Source: CAYWEM01 sp964457225 (lineage in GTDB: Bacteria; Acidobacteriota; Aminicenantia; UBA2199). From it: DNA of 10,635 nucleotides. The DNA is taken from contig CAYWEM010000027.1 of the NCBI GenBank assembly GCA_964457225.1, forward strand, positions 1 through 10,635, written 5' to 3'. A program made the translations under genes and the position numbers. The notes below the pieces were generated by a model. The model was not told the origin of the DNA, searched no databases, and saw only the letters and a program-made list of their open reading frames with translations. Shown here piece after piece: positions 1-8,126 of the stretch; positions within the stretch are counted from its first letter, which is position 1; each line of letters opens with the position of its first letter.

Positions 1-2497
1 GCGTGCGGATCTCGTGACTCATGTTGGCCAAAAATTCAGACTTGGCCCGGCTGGCGGCCTCGGCCTGCTCCTTGGCCTGGGTCAGTTCCTGTTCCAGCTT
101 TTTCCTGGACTCAATGTTACGGCTGACCCCGACTACTTCAATTTCTCCCGACTTGTTGTAGCGAAATCGGGTGGAAACTTCTACCCAGACCAGGTGGCCG
201 TTCCGGTGGGGTTGCTGGATTTCGTTCAAGTAATACTTGTCGGCCCGGGAATCGCGTCTGAATTCCCGCCATCTCTCTGCGATCAGCCGGACAACCTCAT
301 CCCTGAATTCCAGCGCCAAGGAATTCTCCAGGTCTTCAGCCAGGGCTTCCTCAACGCTCAAACCGCGCAATTCGATTATGGCCGGGCTGATATAGGTAAA
401 CTTTCTTTTTTCCAGGTTCAGCACCCAGATGACATCAGAGGCGAACTCAGTCAGCAGTCGGTATTTTTCCTCGCTTTCCCGCAGGGCTTCCTCGGCCTCG
501 CGGCGCACCAGCACTTTGCCCAGGTGGGCGGCCATGTTTTCCAGCAGTTCTACTATTTCCAGTGAAAAAAAACCTTTTTCCCGGTGATTCAGCTGCAACA
601 GGCCGACGATGCGGTCCAGCATACGCATGGGCACCAGGGCCACCGAGGCGTAACCCTGGTGAATGCAGTTATTACGGGGGCGGTTGCGGGGATCTTCCGT
701 TTCAGGAATCTTGAGCAGGGGAAAAGAATCATTGGTCCAGCAGCTGCCGCCCCTGGTGAACAGGGGGTTTTCAGGGTCGGTTTTGCCGGAAAGCACCAGT
801 CCGCAGGTGCATTCCAGGCTGGGGTTCCCGTTTTCATCCCGGCAAACGTCTCCCTTTTCATCTCTTTCAAGCAAGGTGTTTTCTGCCAGCAGGAAATCCT
901 CGGAAAAACCCAGCTGGGTGAAATAGGGGAAGTCTTCACCGGTCTGCAGGCGCAATCCCAGGGCGTCAACCCCGGTTTTTTCCTTTACCGCATTCAGCAC
1001 CCGGCCGATCAATTCCGGCAGGCTGCCCGGGCCATTGGCCAGCTCGATTACTTCCGCGCCCAGCTCCTTGTACAGTTCAATTTTTTTCCGGTCAGTGACA
1101 TCACGCACGGCCACCACCCGGAACAATTCTCCGTCTCTCTGGAAATTCCGGGCTTCGACCTGGACAAAAAAAACTCCACCGTCAGATCTCAGCGCCCTTA
1201 TCTCGTAAGATGAGGCACTTTCCCGGCTCAACTGCTCTTTGGCGAAATCATGGTCTTCCGGATGAATGAAATCAAACAAGTTCCTGCCGACCAGTTCTTC
1301 CCTTGACAGTCCCAGCAGCCCGGCAAAAGCCGAGTTCAATTCGAAGACAATTCCGCCACGATGAATGACGATTCCTTCAAAAGTCAGGTCTGAAAGCAGG
1401 CGGCTGCGTTCTTCGCTGGCCTGCAGTTTCCGGTTCAGAGCGGCCACCCGCAGATTTGCCAGCCACAGGATCGCCATTAACGCCAGCAATCCGGCCAGCC
1501 AGGGCCAATACCTGCTTAAAACCCGGCCCAGGGTCGGCTGGCCGTAATGCTCATAGGGAGGAAGCCGCAAATCGCGAAGCAATTCGTGCACCGGCGCATA
1601 GTCTTCCGGGGTGGACCAGCCGGCCCCGCGCATCGAAAGTGCAGCTTCATGACCTTCGTCCATCTGCAGCAGGGCCACGGTCACCCGACGGCTCAAATCG
1701 GAATCAGTATCACCGAGAGCCGCCAGGGGCCATTCCGGGTAAAGCCGGGAAGAAAGGGCATAGGGGTATTGGGGAAAGTCAGCCGCCCGGCTGCCGACAA
1801 CCATGATTCTTGCCATATCCAGCAGGCCTTCCAGGGCCATTCTTTCCAACTGGGTGCTGCGCACCGTGCCGGCATCGACTTCACCGGCCAGGACCGCCTC
1901 AACCACGGCGTCGTGGGTGCCGCTGAAGACAAGTTCGCGGAAATCCCTTTCAGGCTTGATGCCGGCGGCCAGCAATTCACGCAATGCAGCATGCCAGCCG
2001 CCCAGGGAGTTTTCACTGACCGCAGCGAATTTTTTCCCCTTCAAGTCAGCAATATCTTTGATATCCGGTCGATCAGCCCTGGCCAGGATCACCCCCCCAA
2101 AGTGCGACTGGGGCCCGGCTGAAGCCGGCACCTGCAGGGTGACTATTCTGCGGGCCAGCCCCTGGTGCTCCAGGTAAGCGTAATAAGACGAATTGGCGGC
2201 CACGAAATCAACCGTTCCCAGCTTTACCTCGGGTATGATCTGCTCGAAATCCAGCGGGACTATCTCGAATCGCAGGGGAGCCAGTCTCTCGGCCAGGTAG
2301 TCAGCCGTGGGTCCCCATTCCTGCAGGCAAACCTGGTGGCCGCGGTTGGCCAGCACCCCGATCCGGATGGACGGGTTGTGCTCCAGGCCCCAGACCGGCA
2401 ACCGGCAAAAGATCAGCAGGATGAAAAAAGAGAAAAAAAGGAATTCAGCCTGGCGAACCCGGCCTCTATCAACCCTGCAAACTTCTTCTCTTGACAC
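1..2497 (-). CDS. Membrane sensor histidine kinase with PhnD-like periplasmic domain (PhnD-PAS-GAF-PAS-HisKA), 3' truncated by window edge
   Basis: The frame is open from a GTG at 2497 to the left edge, giving 832 residues of a longer protein. The GTG is chosen because GAGGTG (2501-2506) lies just upstream; an in-frame stop is at 2531-2533. Residues ~15-37 form a hydrophobic signal anchor. Residues ~41-325 resemble PhnD-type (phosphonate/phosphite ABC) substrate-binding proteins. A membrane helix lies at ~331-351 (WPWLAGLLALMAILWLA). Then come PAS1 (~361-470, ending DVTDRKK), GAF (~480-665), PAS2 (~671-795, ending NIESRKK), a short coiled linker and the H-box EFLANMSHEIRT with phospho-acceptor His828. 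The ATPase domain and any receiver domain lie outside the window. The protein probably senses a periplasmic ligand and signals by phosphotransfer. The GAF domain carries Cys552, Cys563, Cys565, Cys586 and Cys611, a set known in one GAF subfamily of such kinases. The ligand is unknown. Confidence 0.9.
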   Translation of the reverse strand, partial: MSREEVCRVDRGRVRQAEFLFFSFFILLIFCRLPVWGLEHNPSIRIGVLANRGHQVCLQEWGPTADYLAERLAPLRFEIVPLDFEQIIPEVKLGTVDFVAANSSYYAYLEHQGLARRIVTLQVPASAGPQSHFGGVILARADRPDIKDIADLKGKKFAAVSENSLGGWHAALRELLAAGIKPERDFRELVFSGTHDAVVEAVLAGEVDAGTVRSTQLERMALEGLLDMARIMVVGSRAADFPQYPYALSSRLYPEWPLAALGDTDSDLSRRVTVALLQMDEGHEAALSMRGAGWSTPEDYAPVHELLRDLRLPPYEHYGQPTLGRVLSRYWPWLAGLLALMAILWLANLRVAALNRKLQASEERSRLLSDLTFEGIVIHRGGIVFELNSAFAGLLGLSREELVGRNLFDFIHPEDHDFAKEQLSRESASSYEIRALRSDGGVFFVQVEARNFQRDGELFRVVAVRDVTDRKKIELYKELGAEVIELANGPGSLPELIGRVLNAVKEKTGVDALGLRLQTGEDFPYFTQLGFSEDFLLAENTLLERDEKGDVCRDENGNPSLECTCGLVLSGKTDPENPLFTRGGSCWTNDSFPLLKIPETEDPRNRPRNNCIHQGYASVALVPMRMLDRIVGLLQLNHREKGFFSLEIVELLENMAAHLGKVLVRREAEEALRESEEKYRLLTEFASDVIWVLNLEKRKFTYISPAIIELRGLSVEEALAEDLENSLALEFRDEVVRLIAERWREFRRDSRADKYYLNEIQQPHRNGHLVWVEVSTRFRYNKSGEIEVVGVSRNIESRKKLEQELTQAKEQAEAASRAKSEFLANMSHEIRT

Positions 2498-2605
2498 AAG
2501 CACCTCAATATAAAGAAAAATCAAATCAAGTTAACTAAAAAAAGGTTTTTTTTCAAGCTGGGCTAAATAAAAGCAAACCAAACAAGATGACAAAACACTA
2601 ATTCC

Positions 2606-2791
2606 CTGAAGGGCATCGACCCGGCCCGCTTCGTCGATTTTCTGCGCGAAAAACACAACCTGGTGGTGCGCACCACCGGCAACTCCCAGGCCGGCACTTA
2701 CGGGGTGCGGGTTTCCACCCCGATCTACGTCTCGACCCGGGAAGTTGACCTGATCATAGAGGCCGCCAGACGCTTCATGACCCGCAAGTAA
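2606..2791 (+). pseudogene. C-terminal remnant of a class V aminotransferase (PLP-dependent)
   Basis: An open stretch starts without ATG or ribosome binding site and reads LKGIDPARFVDFLREKHN, then a VVRTTGNSQAG motif, VRVSTPIYVSTREVDLII and a final AARRFMTRK before TAA at 2789. This is the typical end of class V aminotransferases of the isopenicillin-N epimerase/cysteine desulfurase-like group: the small C-terminal domain with the RTTGNSQAG-type motif and a closing helix. Those enzymes are usually near 400 residues; only ~61 remain. The large PLP-binding domain with its lysine is missing, and an in-frame TGA lies at 2588-2590 just before the homologous part. The match begins abruptly next to AT-rich sequence upstream of the kinase gene, so a deletion or rearrangement removed the 5' part. 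It should not be functional. Confidence 0.8.
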
Positions 2792-2808
2792 GCAGTTTGG
2801 GCCTTTAT

Positions 2809-2826
2809 CCGGGAATCTTTTCCCGG
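2809..2826 (+). other. Hairpin downstream of the aminotransferase remnant
   Basis: CCGGGAA (2809-2815) and TTCCCGG (2820-2826) form a 7-bp stem with a TCTT loop, 18 bases after the remnant's stop codon. The position suits the original gene's terminator, but no T-tract follows on the plus strand. Intrinsic terminator function is therefore doubtful. Confidence 0.3.
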
Positions 2827-2956
2827 CCGGCGTTCCATTGACGAAATCAATCAAAGTTTTTCATTACACTTTTTCTCCCCATGCCTGCGGAATCCCCGCT
2901 TAACGGCTCTGATCGGTTTTCAAGACTGATCACATTGTTTTTTTCGATGTATCCTC

Positions 2957-2985
2957 TTGATTTTTGGGTTTATCTGTAACATAAT
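2957..2985 (+). promoter_or_regulatory. Sigma70-type promoter of the PEGA-domain gene
   Basis: TTGATT (2957-2962) and CATAAT (2980-2985) are separated by 17 bases and match the -35 and -10 consensus in five of six positions each. Transcription should start near 2992, leaving a ~20-base leader with AGGAGG (3002-3007) five bases before the ATG at 3013. Two copies of CTGATC lie within 60 bases upstream and might be an operator; this is only a guess. Confidence 0.65.
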
Positions 2986-3012
2986 GCATCGTTTTCGTTT
3001 TAGGAGGGAAAT

Positions 3013-4392
3013 ATGAGAAGAGCATCGGGAAAGATCTCCTTGCTGACTTTGGCCTGTTTCCTGTTTTTCATTACCGGGCCGGGCCAGGCCTTCAGCAGGG
3101 AAGACGAGGCCTGGAAGCAAAAAGATGAAAAAGACCACAGCAACCAGGCCGTTATTGTCGACGCGGAAAGCGCCGAGAACGGCATGATCGAAGTGCCGGT
3201 TGAAGAGCCGGGCGGTGGAGTAAAAAAGAAATTCCCCTGGCTGTTGGTGGTCGGAGGAGTGATCGTCGTCGGAGCGGTCCTGTTTCTGGTGCTGAAAAAA
3301 CCCAAGTACACCCTGACCGCCAGTGTCGGCGAGGGGGTGACCGGAACACCGGCATCAGGCAGCAGCACTCACAAGAAAGGCACGGCAATCAGCTACAGCT
3401 ACTCCCTGCAGAGCGGCTATTCCGATCTCCAGGTATCGATTGACGGTACGGCCGCAGCTGCCAGCGGCACCATCACCATGGACAAGAACAAGTCCATTAC
3501 GGCCAGCGCCACCAAGGTCGCCACCCTGGTGGTCAATTCCAGCCCCACCGGGGCCCAGATCATCCTGGACGGTACGGACAGCGGAAAAACTACCAACCAC
3601 ACTTTCACCTTCAACACCGCAGGCAGTCACCAGGTATTGCTCAGGAAAGTCGGCTACAAGGAACACTCGGAAAGTAAAACCATCGCCCTGGGCGCAACGG
3701 CCACGATCAGCAAGACCCTGGAAGCCGGCTTGCGCGAACTGTTCGCCGCCAACGCCACTTCCTCGATTCTCTGGAAATGGCAGCCCAAATCGGACGGCAA
3801 CTGGTCCGTGGTCAGCAACACCTACCGCAGCAGCGCCAATGTGCCCAGCTGGAATTACAGCATTTACAACCTGAACTGGGCGGCGACTAATTACACCCTG
3901 ACCGTGAGAATGAAAAGGGCGGAAGGAAATATTAGCAGCTCCAATACCGTCTGGCTGGGGACCACCTCAAGCCCCACCTCCAATAACATCTTTTTCTTTC
4001 AATACACTGCCGACGGCCGGGTTTCGATATGGAAAGGGACGGGCTATAACCTGAACACCGGAATCAGCTCCTCAAGCAATTCAATCCTTTATTGGGCGGC
4101 CAACCCGGCTGTAAACGCCGGGCTTGACGCTTACAACACCCTGAAGATCATCCGCCAGGGCAACAACTACACTTATTACCTGAACAACCAGCTCATAAGC
4201 TCCTTCACCGATGCCAGCCTCAATCCGCAATACCTGATCATCGGCGGCCACAGCGGAGGAATTCTGACCACCCTGCAGTTCGATTACGTGTACCTCGATA
4301 TAGGTGAAACCAGCGGCTCGGTGCCCGGCCCCAAGGTCAAGGAAGTTCCGGCCGACGGCCGGGGAGGCCCGGAAGGTCACGATCTGAAATAG
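3013..4392 (+). CDS. Membrane-anchored PEGA-domain protein with beta-rich C-terminal domain
   Basis: 459 residues; the start is fixed by AGGAGG five bases upstream. Residues 1-27 look like a cleavable signal peptide or first membrane segment (SLLTLACFLFFITGPGQA). A charged stretch (28-73) is followed by a membrane helix at 74-95 (FPWLLVVGGVIVVGAVLFLVL). Residues ~98-167 (YTLTASVGEGVTGTP onwards) resemble bacterial InlB B-repeat-like modules. Residues ~170-235 are a PEGA domain (TLVVNSSPTGAQIILDG, then a GYKEH turn). From ~240 to 440 comes an Asn/Ser/Thr/Tyr-rich beta-sandwich with LamG/concanavalin-like patterns (YTYYLNNQLISSF, LIIGGHSGG). No enzyme motif is seen. The likely role is at the cell surface, in carbohydrate or wall contact. 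The gene stands alone under its own promoter and is convergent with the DUF418 gene. Gene reality is certain; function is open. Confidence 0.88.
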   Translation: MRRASGKISLLTLACFLFFITGPGQAFSREDEAWKQKDEKDHSNQAVIVDAESAENGMIEVPVEEPGGGVKKKFPWLLVVGGVIVVGAVLFLVLKKPKYTLTASVGEGVTGTPASGSSTHKKGTAISYSYSLQSGYSDLQVSIDGTAAAASGTITMDKNKSITASATKVATLVVNSSPTGAQIILDGTDSGKTTNHTFTFNTAGSHQVLLRKVGYKEHSESKTIALGATATISKTLEAGLRELFAANATSSILWKWQPKSDGNWSVVSNTYRSSANVPSWNYSIYNLNWAATNYTLTVRMKRAEGNISSSNTVWLGTTSSPTSNNIFFFQYTADGRVSIWKGTGYNLNTGISSSSNSILYWAANPAVNAGLDAYNTLKIIRQGNNYTYYLNNQLISSFTDASLNPQYLIIGGHSGGILTTLQFDYVYLDIGETSGSVPGPKVKEVPADGRGGPEGHDLK

Positions 4393-4523
4393 CGTATCCT
4401 CCAGCCCGGACTGACAAACGCTGAAACTGGAAGAACTGCACCCTTCGCCCGGGTGTTCTCAAGACAATCCGGGTTTGAGCCGGAGGTGAAGGCTGGTCCG
4501 GAACCGACCCTGCAGACCGCTTT

Positions 4524-5762
4524 TCAATTTTTTCCGGCCAGGCCTGACCTGTAGGTCAGGGTCCTCCACAGCCATTCGGCCGGACCGAAGCGGTAGCGGC
4601 GCAGCCAGAGCGGGCTCAGAATCAACTGGGCGCTGAATACGGCCAGAGTGATCAGAAATCCCTGCCAGATGCTTACCCGGCCGAACAAGCCCAGGCCGTA
4701 GGAGTGATAGAGCAGGGCGGCGACCAAGCTGTGCAGCAGGTAATTGCTCAGGGCCAGCCGACCCACGGCGGCCAACCGGCCGAATAGCGGCTGCTCGCCT
4801 CCACGCCGAAAAACCAGGACCAGCCCTGAAACATAGGCCAGGGCCAGGGCCGGGGCGCCGAAACCGAAGCAGAACATGCCCAGGAAACCGGTCCAGGTCG
4901 GCGAACCTGGACTCACCGAAAACGCGCTCCAGGCGTAAACCAGGTTGGCCGGCAGGCCGATCAGCAGGCCCCAGCACAGGGCTTTTACCAGCAAAGGCCG
5001 GAATTCATCGATCCTGGCCAGCACTTCGTTGCGGGCGGCCAGCAAGCCCAGCAGGAACATGGCCAGCACGTTGGGATAGAAAAAAAGCAGGCCCGGCAGC
5101 AAGGTCAGCCATTCCACCAAACGCATGCCGACTATTTCGGCGAAACTGCCCTCGGCGTAAACCTCCAGGGCGGTCATGACCTGGGAGTTCAAATGATTTT
5201 CCTGGGTTTCCAGGTCAGCCTGCACCCTGACCGCGGCCTCAGGGTCGAGAGCAGCCAGGTTTAACAGCAGAACCAGGATAAAAGTCAGCACGATCGGCAC
5301 CAGGATCAAAGCTATCGCCCAGCGCCGGATTTTCTTGTCTGAAGCTTTTCGAAAGAGAATCAGCAAAAAACCCAAAAGGGCGTAAAATACCAGGATATCA
5401 CCGCCCCAGAGCAGGAGCAGGTGCAGGATGCCGATGATCAGCAGGATGAAAAGCCGGCGCCGGTAAAGCGCAAGAACCGGCCGGCCGGAATCGCCGGCCT
5501 TGTTGATAAAGAGCCAGAATCCGTAGCCGAACAGCAGCGAGAACATGGTGTAAAACTTGCCCTCAAAGAACAGGTAGATGATGAACCTTATGATCCGGTC
5601 GGGCAGGGCCGGCCAGAGGTTCAGAGAAGTCAGCATGGCGGTCAGCGGGGCGTTCATCAATGGCATGTTGACCGCCAGTATGCCGAAGATGGCCGTACCG
5701 CGCAGGACATCCAGTATCTGTATCCGCTTGTCGGCAGTTGTTGGTTGTCGTTTTTCAGTCAT
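4524..5762 (-). CDS. DUF418 family multi-pass membrane protein (YeiB-like)
   Basis: 412 residues from the ATG at 5762, which has AGGAGG (5768-5773) five bases upstream. A longer in-frame version from 5816 lacks a ribosome binding site and has no family-like sequence in its extra 18 residues. The N-terminus RIQILDVLRGTAIFGILAVN is the DUF418/YeiB hallmark, and the C-terminus has the closing pattern RYRFGPAEWLWRTLTY of the DUF418 domain. Around ten hydrophobic helices lie between them, with a soluble acidic stretch near residues 180-215. Related to acyltransferase-like heptahelical membrane proteins (NnaT/HGSNAT-like), so transfer of a group to an extracytoplasmic substrate is possible; the biochemical role is not established. 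The stop TGA is 131 bases from the end of the convergent PEGA gene. No clear terminator with a T-tract is seen between them. Confidence 0.92.
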   Translation of the reverse strand: MTEKRQPTTADKRIQILDVLRGTAIFGILAVNMPLMNAPLTAMLTSLNLWPALPDRIIRFIIYLFFEGKFYTMFSLLFGYGFWLFINKAGDSGRPVLALYRRRLFILLIIGILHLLLLWGGDILVFYALLGFLLILFRKASDKKIRRWAIALILVPIVLTFILVLLLNLAALDPEAAVRVQADLETQENHLNSQVMTALEVYAEGSFAEIVGMRLVEWLTLLPGLLFFYPNVLAMFLLGLLAARNEVLARIDEFRPLLVKALCWGLLIGLPANLVYAWSAFSVSPGSPTWTGFLGMFCFGFGAPALALAYVSGLVLVFRRGGEQPLFGRLAAVGRLALSNYLLHSLVAALLYHSYGLGLFGRVSIWQGFLITLAVFSAQLILSPLWLRRYRFGPAEWLWRTLTYRSGLAGKN

Positions 5763-5884
5763 CCGTTCCTCCTGACAGGCTCGGATTCCAGCTGGAAAAC
5801 CGCTCCGGCCCGGCATTCGTTTTTATTGTCATATACGCTGTCCGGCCAGGAAAGTTCAGCGCCGCAAGTCCTCAATTCCGGTTG

Positions 5885-6283
5885 TCAATCCCAGAAATCC
5901 GAGGCCAGTTCGATCAAATTGCCCTCCGGGTCGGCCACCATGGCTGAGCGCATTTTCCAGGGTTCGTCCCGCGGAGCGTAAACCTCAACGGCTCCCCGCC
6001 CGGTCACTTCGCGGAAAAAGGCATCGACCTTTTCCCGGGTCCCCAGGTTGACGGCCAGTTCGAAAGTGCCGTTCAGACCTTTCGGGTAGCCGGGCTCCCG
6101 GCCCAGCAAAGCGGGCAGCTGCGCCCGCTCGTACATGGTCAGGCGGATGCCCTCGTGCTTGAATTCGGCATAAGGCCCCCGGCCGTCCCAGTCGATTTCC
6201 AACCCCAGCACGTCGCGGTAAAAGGCCACCATTCCTGCCAGGTCACGCACGAACAAGCCTATCATGTTGAACTTCGTCGCCAT
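5885..6283 (-). CDS. VOC-family protein (glyoxalase/bleomycin resistance/dioxygenase fold)
   Basis: 132 residues from the ATG at 6283, selected over one four codons upstream because TGGAGGT (6288-6294) sits directly before it and the upstream ATG overlaps that site. One VOC module is complete: a first beta-alpha-beta unit (FNMIGLFVRDLAGMVAFYRD, VLGLEIDW) and a second ending VADPEGNLIELASDF. Glu125 (in GNLIEL) is the usual C-terminal metal ligand. The usual first-strand His or Glu is replaced by Ile/Gly (MIGLF), so metal binding may be partial or lost. Substrate unknown; such proteins include glyoxalases, isomerases and drug-binding proteins. It lies 122 bases upstream of the DUF418 gene in the same direction and may be transcribed separately. 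Family call sure, function not. Confidence 0.87.
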   Translation of the reverse strand: MATKFNMIGLFVRDLAGMVAFYRDVLGLEIDWDGRGPYAEFKHEGIRLTMYERAQLPALLGREPGYPKGLNGTFELAVNLGTREKVDAFFREVTGRGAVEVYAPRDEPWKMRSAMVADPEGNLIELASDFWD

Positions 6284-6489
6284 TTGTACCTCCACTGATT
6301 CAAATCTATTATCTGATTTTTTACTAGCTTTCCTTCCGCCCGCCCTTTCAGAATAATGCTAAGTGTCAAATAACGAAGGTCAAGGTATTCATTCAACTCA
6401 TTATTATGGTATTCCATTTTTTGTGTACTTCCCGCGAGCTAATCACTCTTTTCAAAGAGTTGGCAAAAGAGGCTTCAATTTTGTCTTTA

Positions 6490-6981
6490 TCACGAACTTC
6501 CCAGGATGAAACGGGCCTTCTCACGCCTCAGCATTTCGAAGGTATTGAGATATTTTACCCTGAAATGCACGCAAACATTTGGAATTTTTACTTGTTTAAC
6601 ACCATCGGTCGGGATTTCTTGAGTTACCACTATAAAATTGTGTGCATGTGCATGGCCTACCAGATAGGCATCCGCATCATCGGCGAAGGCATTTATTGCA
6701 CCTTGTCGAAATTGTCCTCCCCGCGCCCATTCCACGGCGGAAGCCACACTGCGGATAGTACTGCCATCGGGCGGTAGAAAAAACGACTTCTCAAGACCGC
6801 GCGCCCACTCTGCAAGATCATCACCGCCGAGTATTAACTCTTCACGCACCTTTTAAATGCTGAAAACCAATTCTTTATTACCAGCTTCAATCAGCCAATC
6901 CCCAAAAGCAGGACAAAAGTCGAAACCGTAATACCGTCTTTTGGCTTCGATGAACACATTGGAGTCCAGCAAATATGCCAT
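6490..6981 (-). pseudogene. DUF4411 PIN-like protein (putative toxin) interrupted by one in-frame TAA
   Basis: Reading from ATG 6981 gives MAYLLDSNVFIEAKRRYYGF, then DFCPAFGDWLIEAGNKELVFSI, then TAA at 6855-6853 (codon 43). The same frame continues without a shift as KVREELILGGDDLAEWARG through FADDADAYLVGHAHAH to ARFILGSS and TGA at 6490. The total of 163 codon positions equals the usual family length, and both halves match DUF4411. Family members usually have Glu where the TAA stands (FSxEKV), so a single GAA-to-TAA change explains the break. The PIN-like acidic residues are split: Asp6 in the first piece, Glu47/48 and Asp101/102/104 in the second. Restart at GTG 6849 would give 119 residues without Asp6 and with no good ribosome binding site. 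The ATG overlaps the stop of the upstream peptidase gene (TGATG). Family members are predicted RNases of toxin-antitoxin-like pairs; this copy is presumably inactive. Confidence 0.85.
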
Positions 6982-8126
6982 CAGAACAGGTGCCCAATTT
7001 GCGCGCTCATTTCCAGAAAAGTGACCTCGCGCTTGATTCCCAGCATGCGGAAGGCATCGCGGTAAAGTGTATTGCCCTCAATGGTATCAGCGACCAGCGC
7101 CCGAACGAAGCGGCGACTATTGTGTACCGCCTGGGTGATGTAAAAATTGCCGCCACCACCTTTCATTACCGATTTCAGATGCTTGATTTCCTGTTGATAG
7201 GCGTTCCAGTAGGCATCGCCTCTAAGCTTGCCGACATCGTGCAGGCGACGAAGAATTACCAGCGTGCTGACCTTGAATATGCGGGCCAGCCTGTCAAGAT
7301 CTTCACGCAATTCGCACTTTGCCCGATTTTCTTCTTGAAACGCATCGATCGGCACCAGCAACTCCGCGGCCACCTGATTGCACCAAAGTTCAGTTTTATG
7401 CCTCGGAGGCATCGAAACCTCAACATCCGACAGCGCTGTTTCTCCGATCCACAGGTGAACCAACTCGTGGGCCAGGGTGAACATCTGGGCCGCCTTTGTG
7501 TCTGCACCGTTTATAAACACCAGCGGTGCCAGATCGTCAACCAGGGCAAATCCTCGAAACTCAATCGGATCAAGCTTGCGCCTTGTATTACTGCCTACGA
7601 TACCGCTTACCATCACCAAAATACCCCGGTTTTCAACAAGCTCAATGAATTTGCGCAGTGCGTCGGTCCAAGTGGACAATTTGCGCCGCTCATCGACATC
7701 GAACCCCAGTGTTTTTCGCATCCCGGCAGCGGCGGCAACGACACTGCTGTTCGGGTGGATTGACCCTATAAATGAGAGCTTTTCAAAACCGGCACTGAGC
7801 GCAAAATCTCGATACCAATCCTGACGATGCTGGCACATGTAAATCGTCTCGAGCAAATCAGGGCTCGGACGGTCGAAATATCGATCCGCCATAGTGCGAA
7901 AGTCTGGAATCGGTACCTGCTCTACGGGCGGTTCGGGCAGGAAGAGAAAGCCAATGGGGGTGTGGGTGGCCTTTGCGAATCGTTCGAGCTGCTTCAAGGT
8001 AGGCTGCTTTTCGCCCCTTTCCCAGGCGTTATACTGGGGAAACCGATCTTCGATTTCCAACGGGTTAATCCGGGCACGCTCCAAGGCCCAGCGCAACAGC
8101 TCGGGTCGCACGGAAACGCAGGTCAT
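6981..8126 (-). CDS. XRE-family HTH / ImmA-IrrE metallopeptidase, partner of DUF4411
   Basis: 381 residues. GGAGG (8133-8137) is six bases before the ATG. Residues ~5-65 form an XRE-like helix-turn-helix (LLRWALERARINPLEIEDRF, AWERGEKQPTLKQLERFAKA), followed by the linker IGFLFLPEPP typical of this subfamily. Residues ~185-275 hold the ImmA/IrrE (peptidase M78) domain with the zinc motif HELVH (His220, Glu221, His224) and Glu246 in TELWCNQVAAELLVP as probable third ligand. All catalytic residues are present. Related proteins act as repressors or cleave a repressor (ImmA on ImmR, IrrE on DdrO). Fused HTH-ImmA proteins next to DUF4411 are regarded as antitoxin-like. The gene overlaps the preceding gene by ATGA and the DUF4411 gene by TGATG, so translation of all is probably coupled. 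Regulation by its own HTH domain at the operon promoter is an inference. Confidence 0.92.
   Translation of the reverse strand: MTCVSVRPELLRWALERARINPLEIEDRFPQYNAWERGEKQPTLKQLERFAKATHTPIGFLFLPEPPVEQVPIPDFRTMADRYFDRPSPDLLETIYMCQHRQDWYRDFALSAGFEKLSFIGSIHPNSSVVAAAAGMRKTLGFDVDERRKLSTWTDALRKFIELVENRGILVMVSGIVGSNTRRKLDPIEFRGFALVDDLAPLVFINGADTKAAQMFTLAHELVHLWIGETALSDVEVSMPPRHKTELWCNQVAAELLVPIDAFQEENRAKCELREDLDRLARIFKVSTLVILRRLHDVGKLRGDAYWNAYQQEIKHLKSVMKGGGGNFYITQAVHNSRRFVRALVADTIEGNTLYRDAFRMLGIKREVTFLEMSAQIGHLF

Noticed and set aside
14..2494. Several long plus-strand open frames opposite the sensor kinase
   Set aside because: They mirror the GC-rich minus-strand kinase, have no family resemblance and no ribosome sites; the minus strand encodes continuous PhnD, PAS, GAF and HisKA sequence.
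2537..2553. A7-GG-T8 run upstream of the kinase gene as a terminator
   Set aside because: It is pure A/T pairing with a minimal loop and no G/C stem; more likely a bent-DNA tract, with no evidence of function.
4393..4523. Bidirectional terminator between the convergent PEGA and DUF418 genes
   Set aside because: Only a CACCC/GGGTG stem near 4440-4456 without a T-tract was found; not enough to call.
6262..6417. Minus-strand frame of 51 codons between the DUF4411 gene and the VOC gene
   Set aside because: No Shine-Dalgarno before its ATG, it runs into the VOC start in another frame, and no family is recognised.
6445..6460. ACTCTT-TTCA-AAGAGT hairpin downstream of the DUF4411 gene
   Set aside because: Well placed for an operon terminator, but the stem is short and A/T-rich and no T-tract follows on the minus strand.
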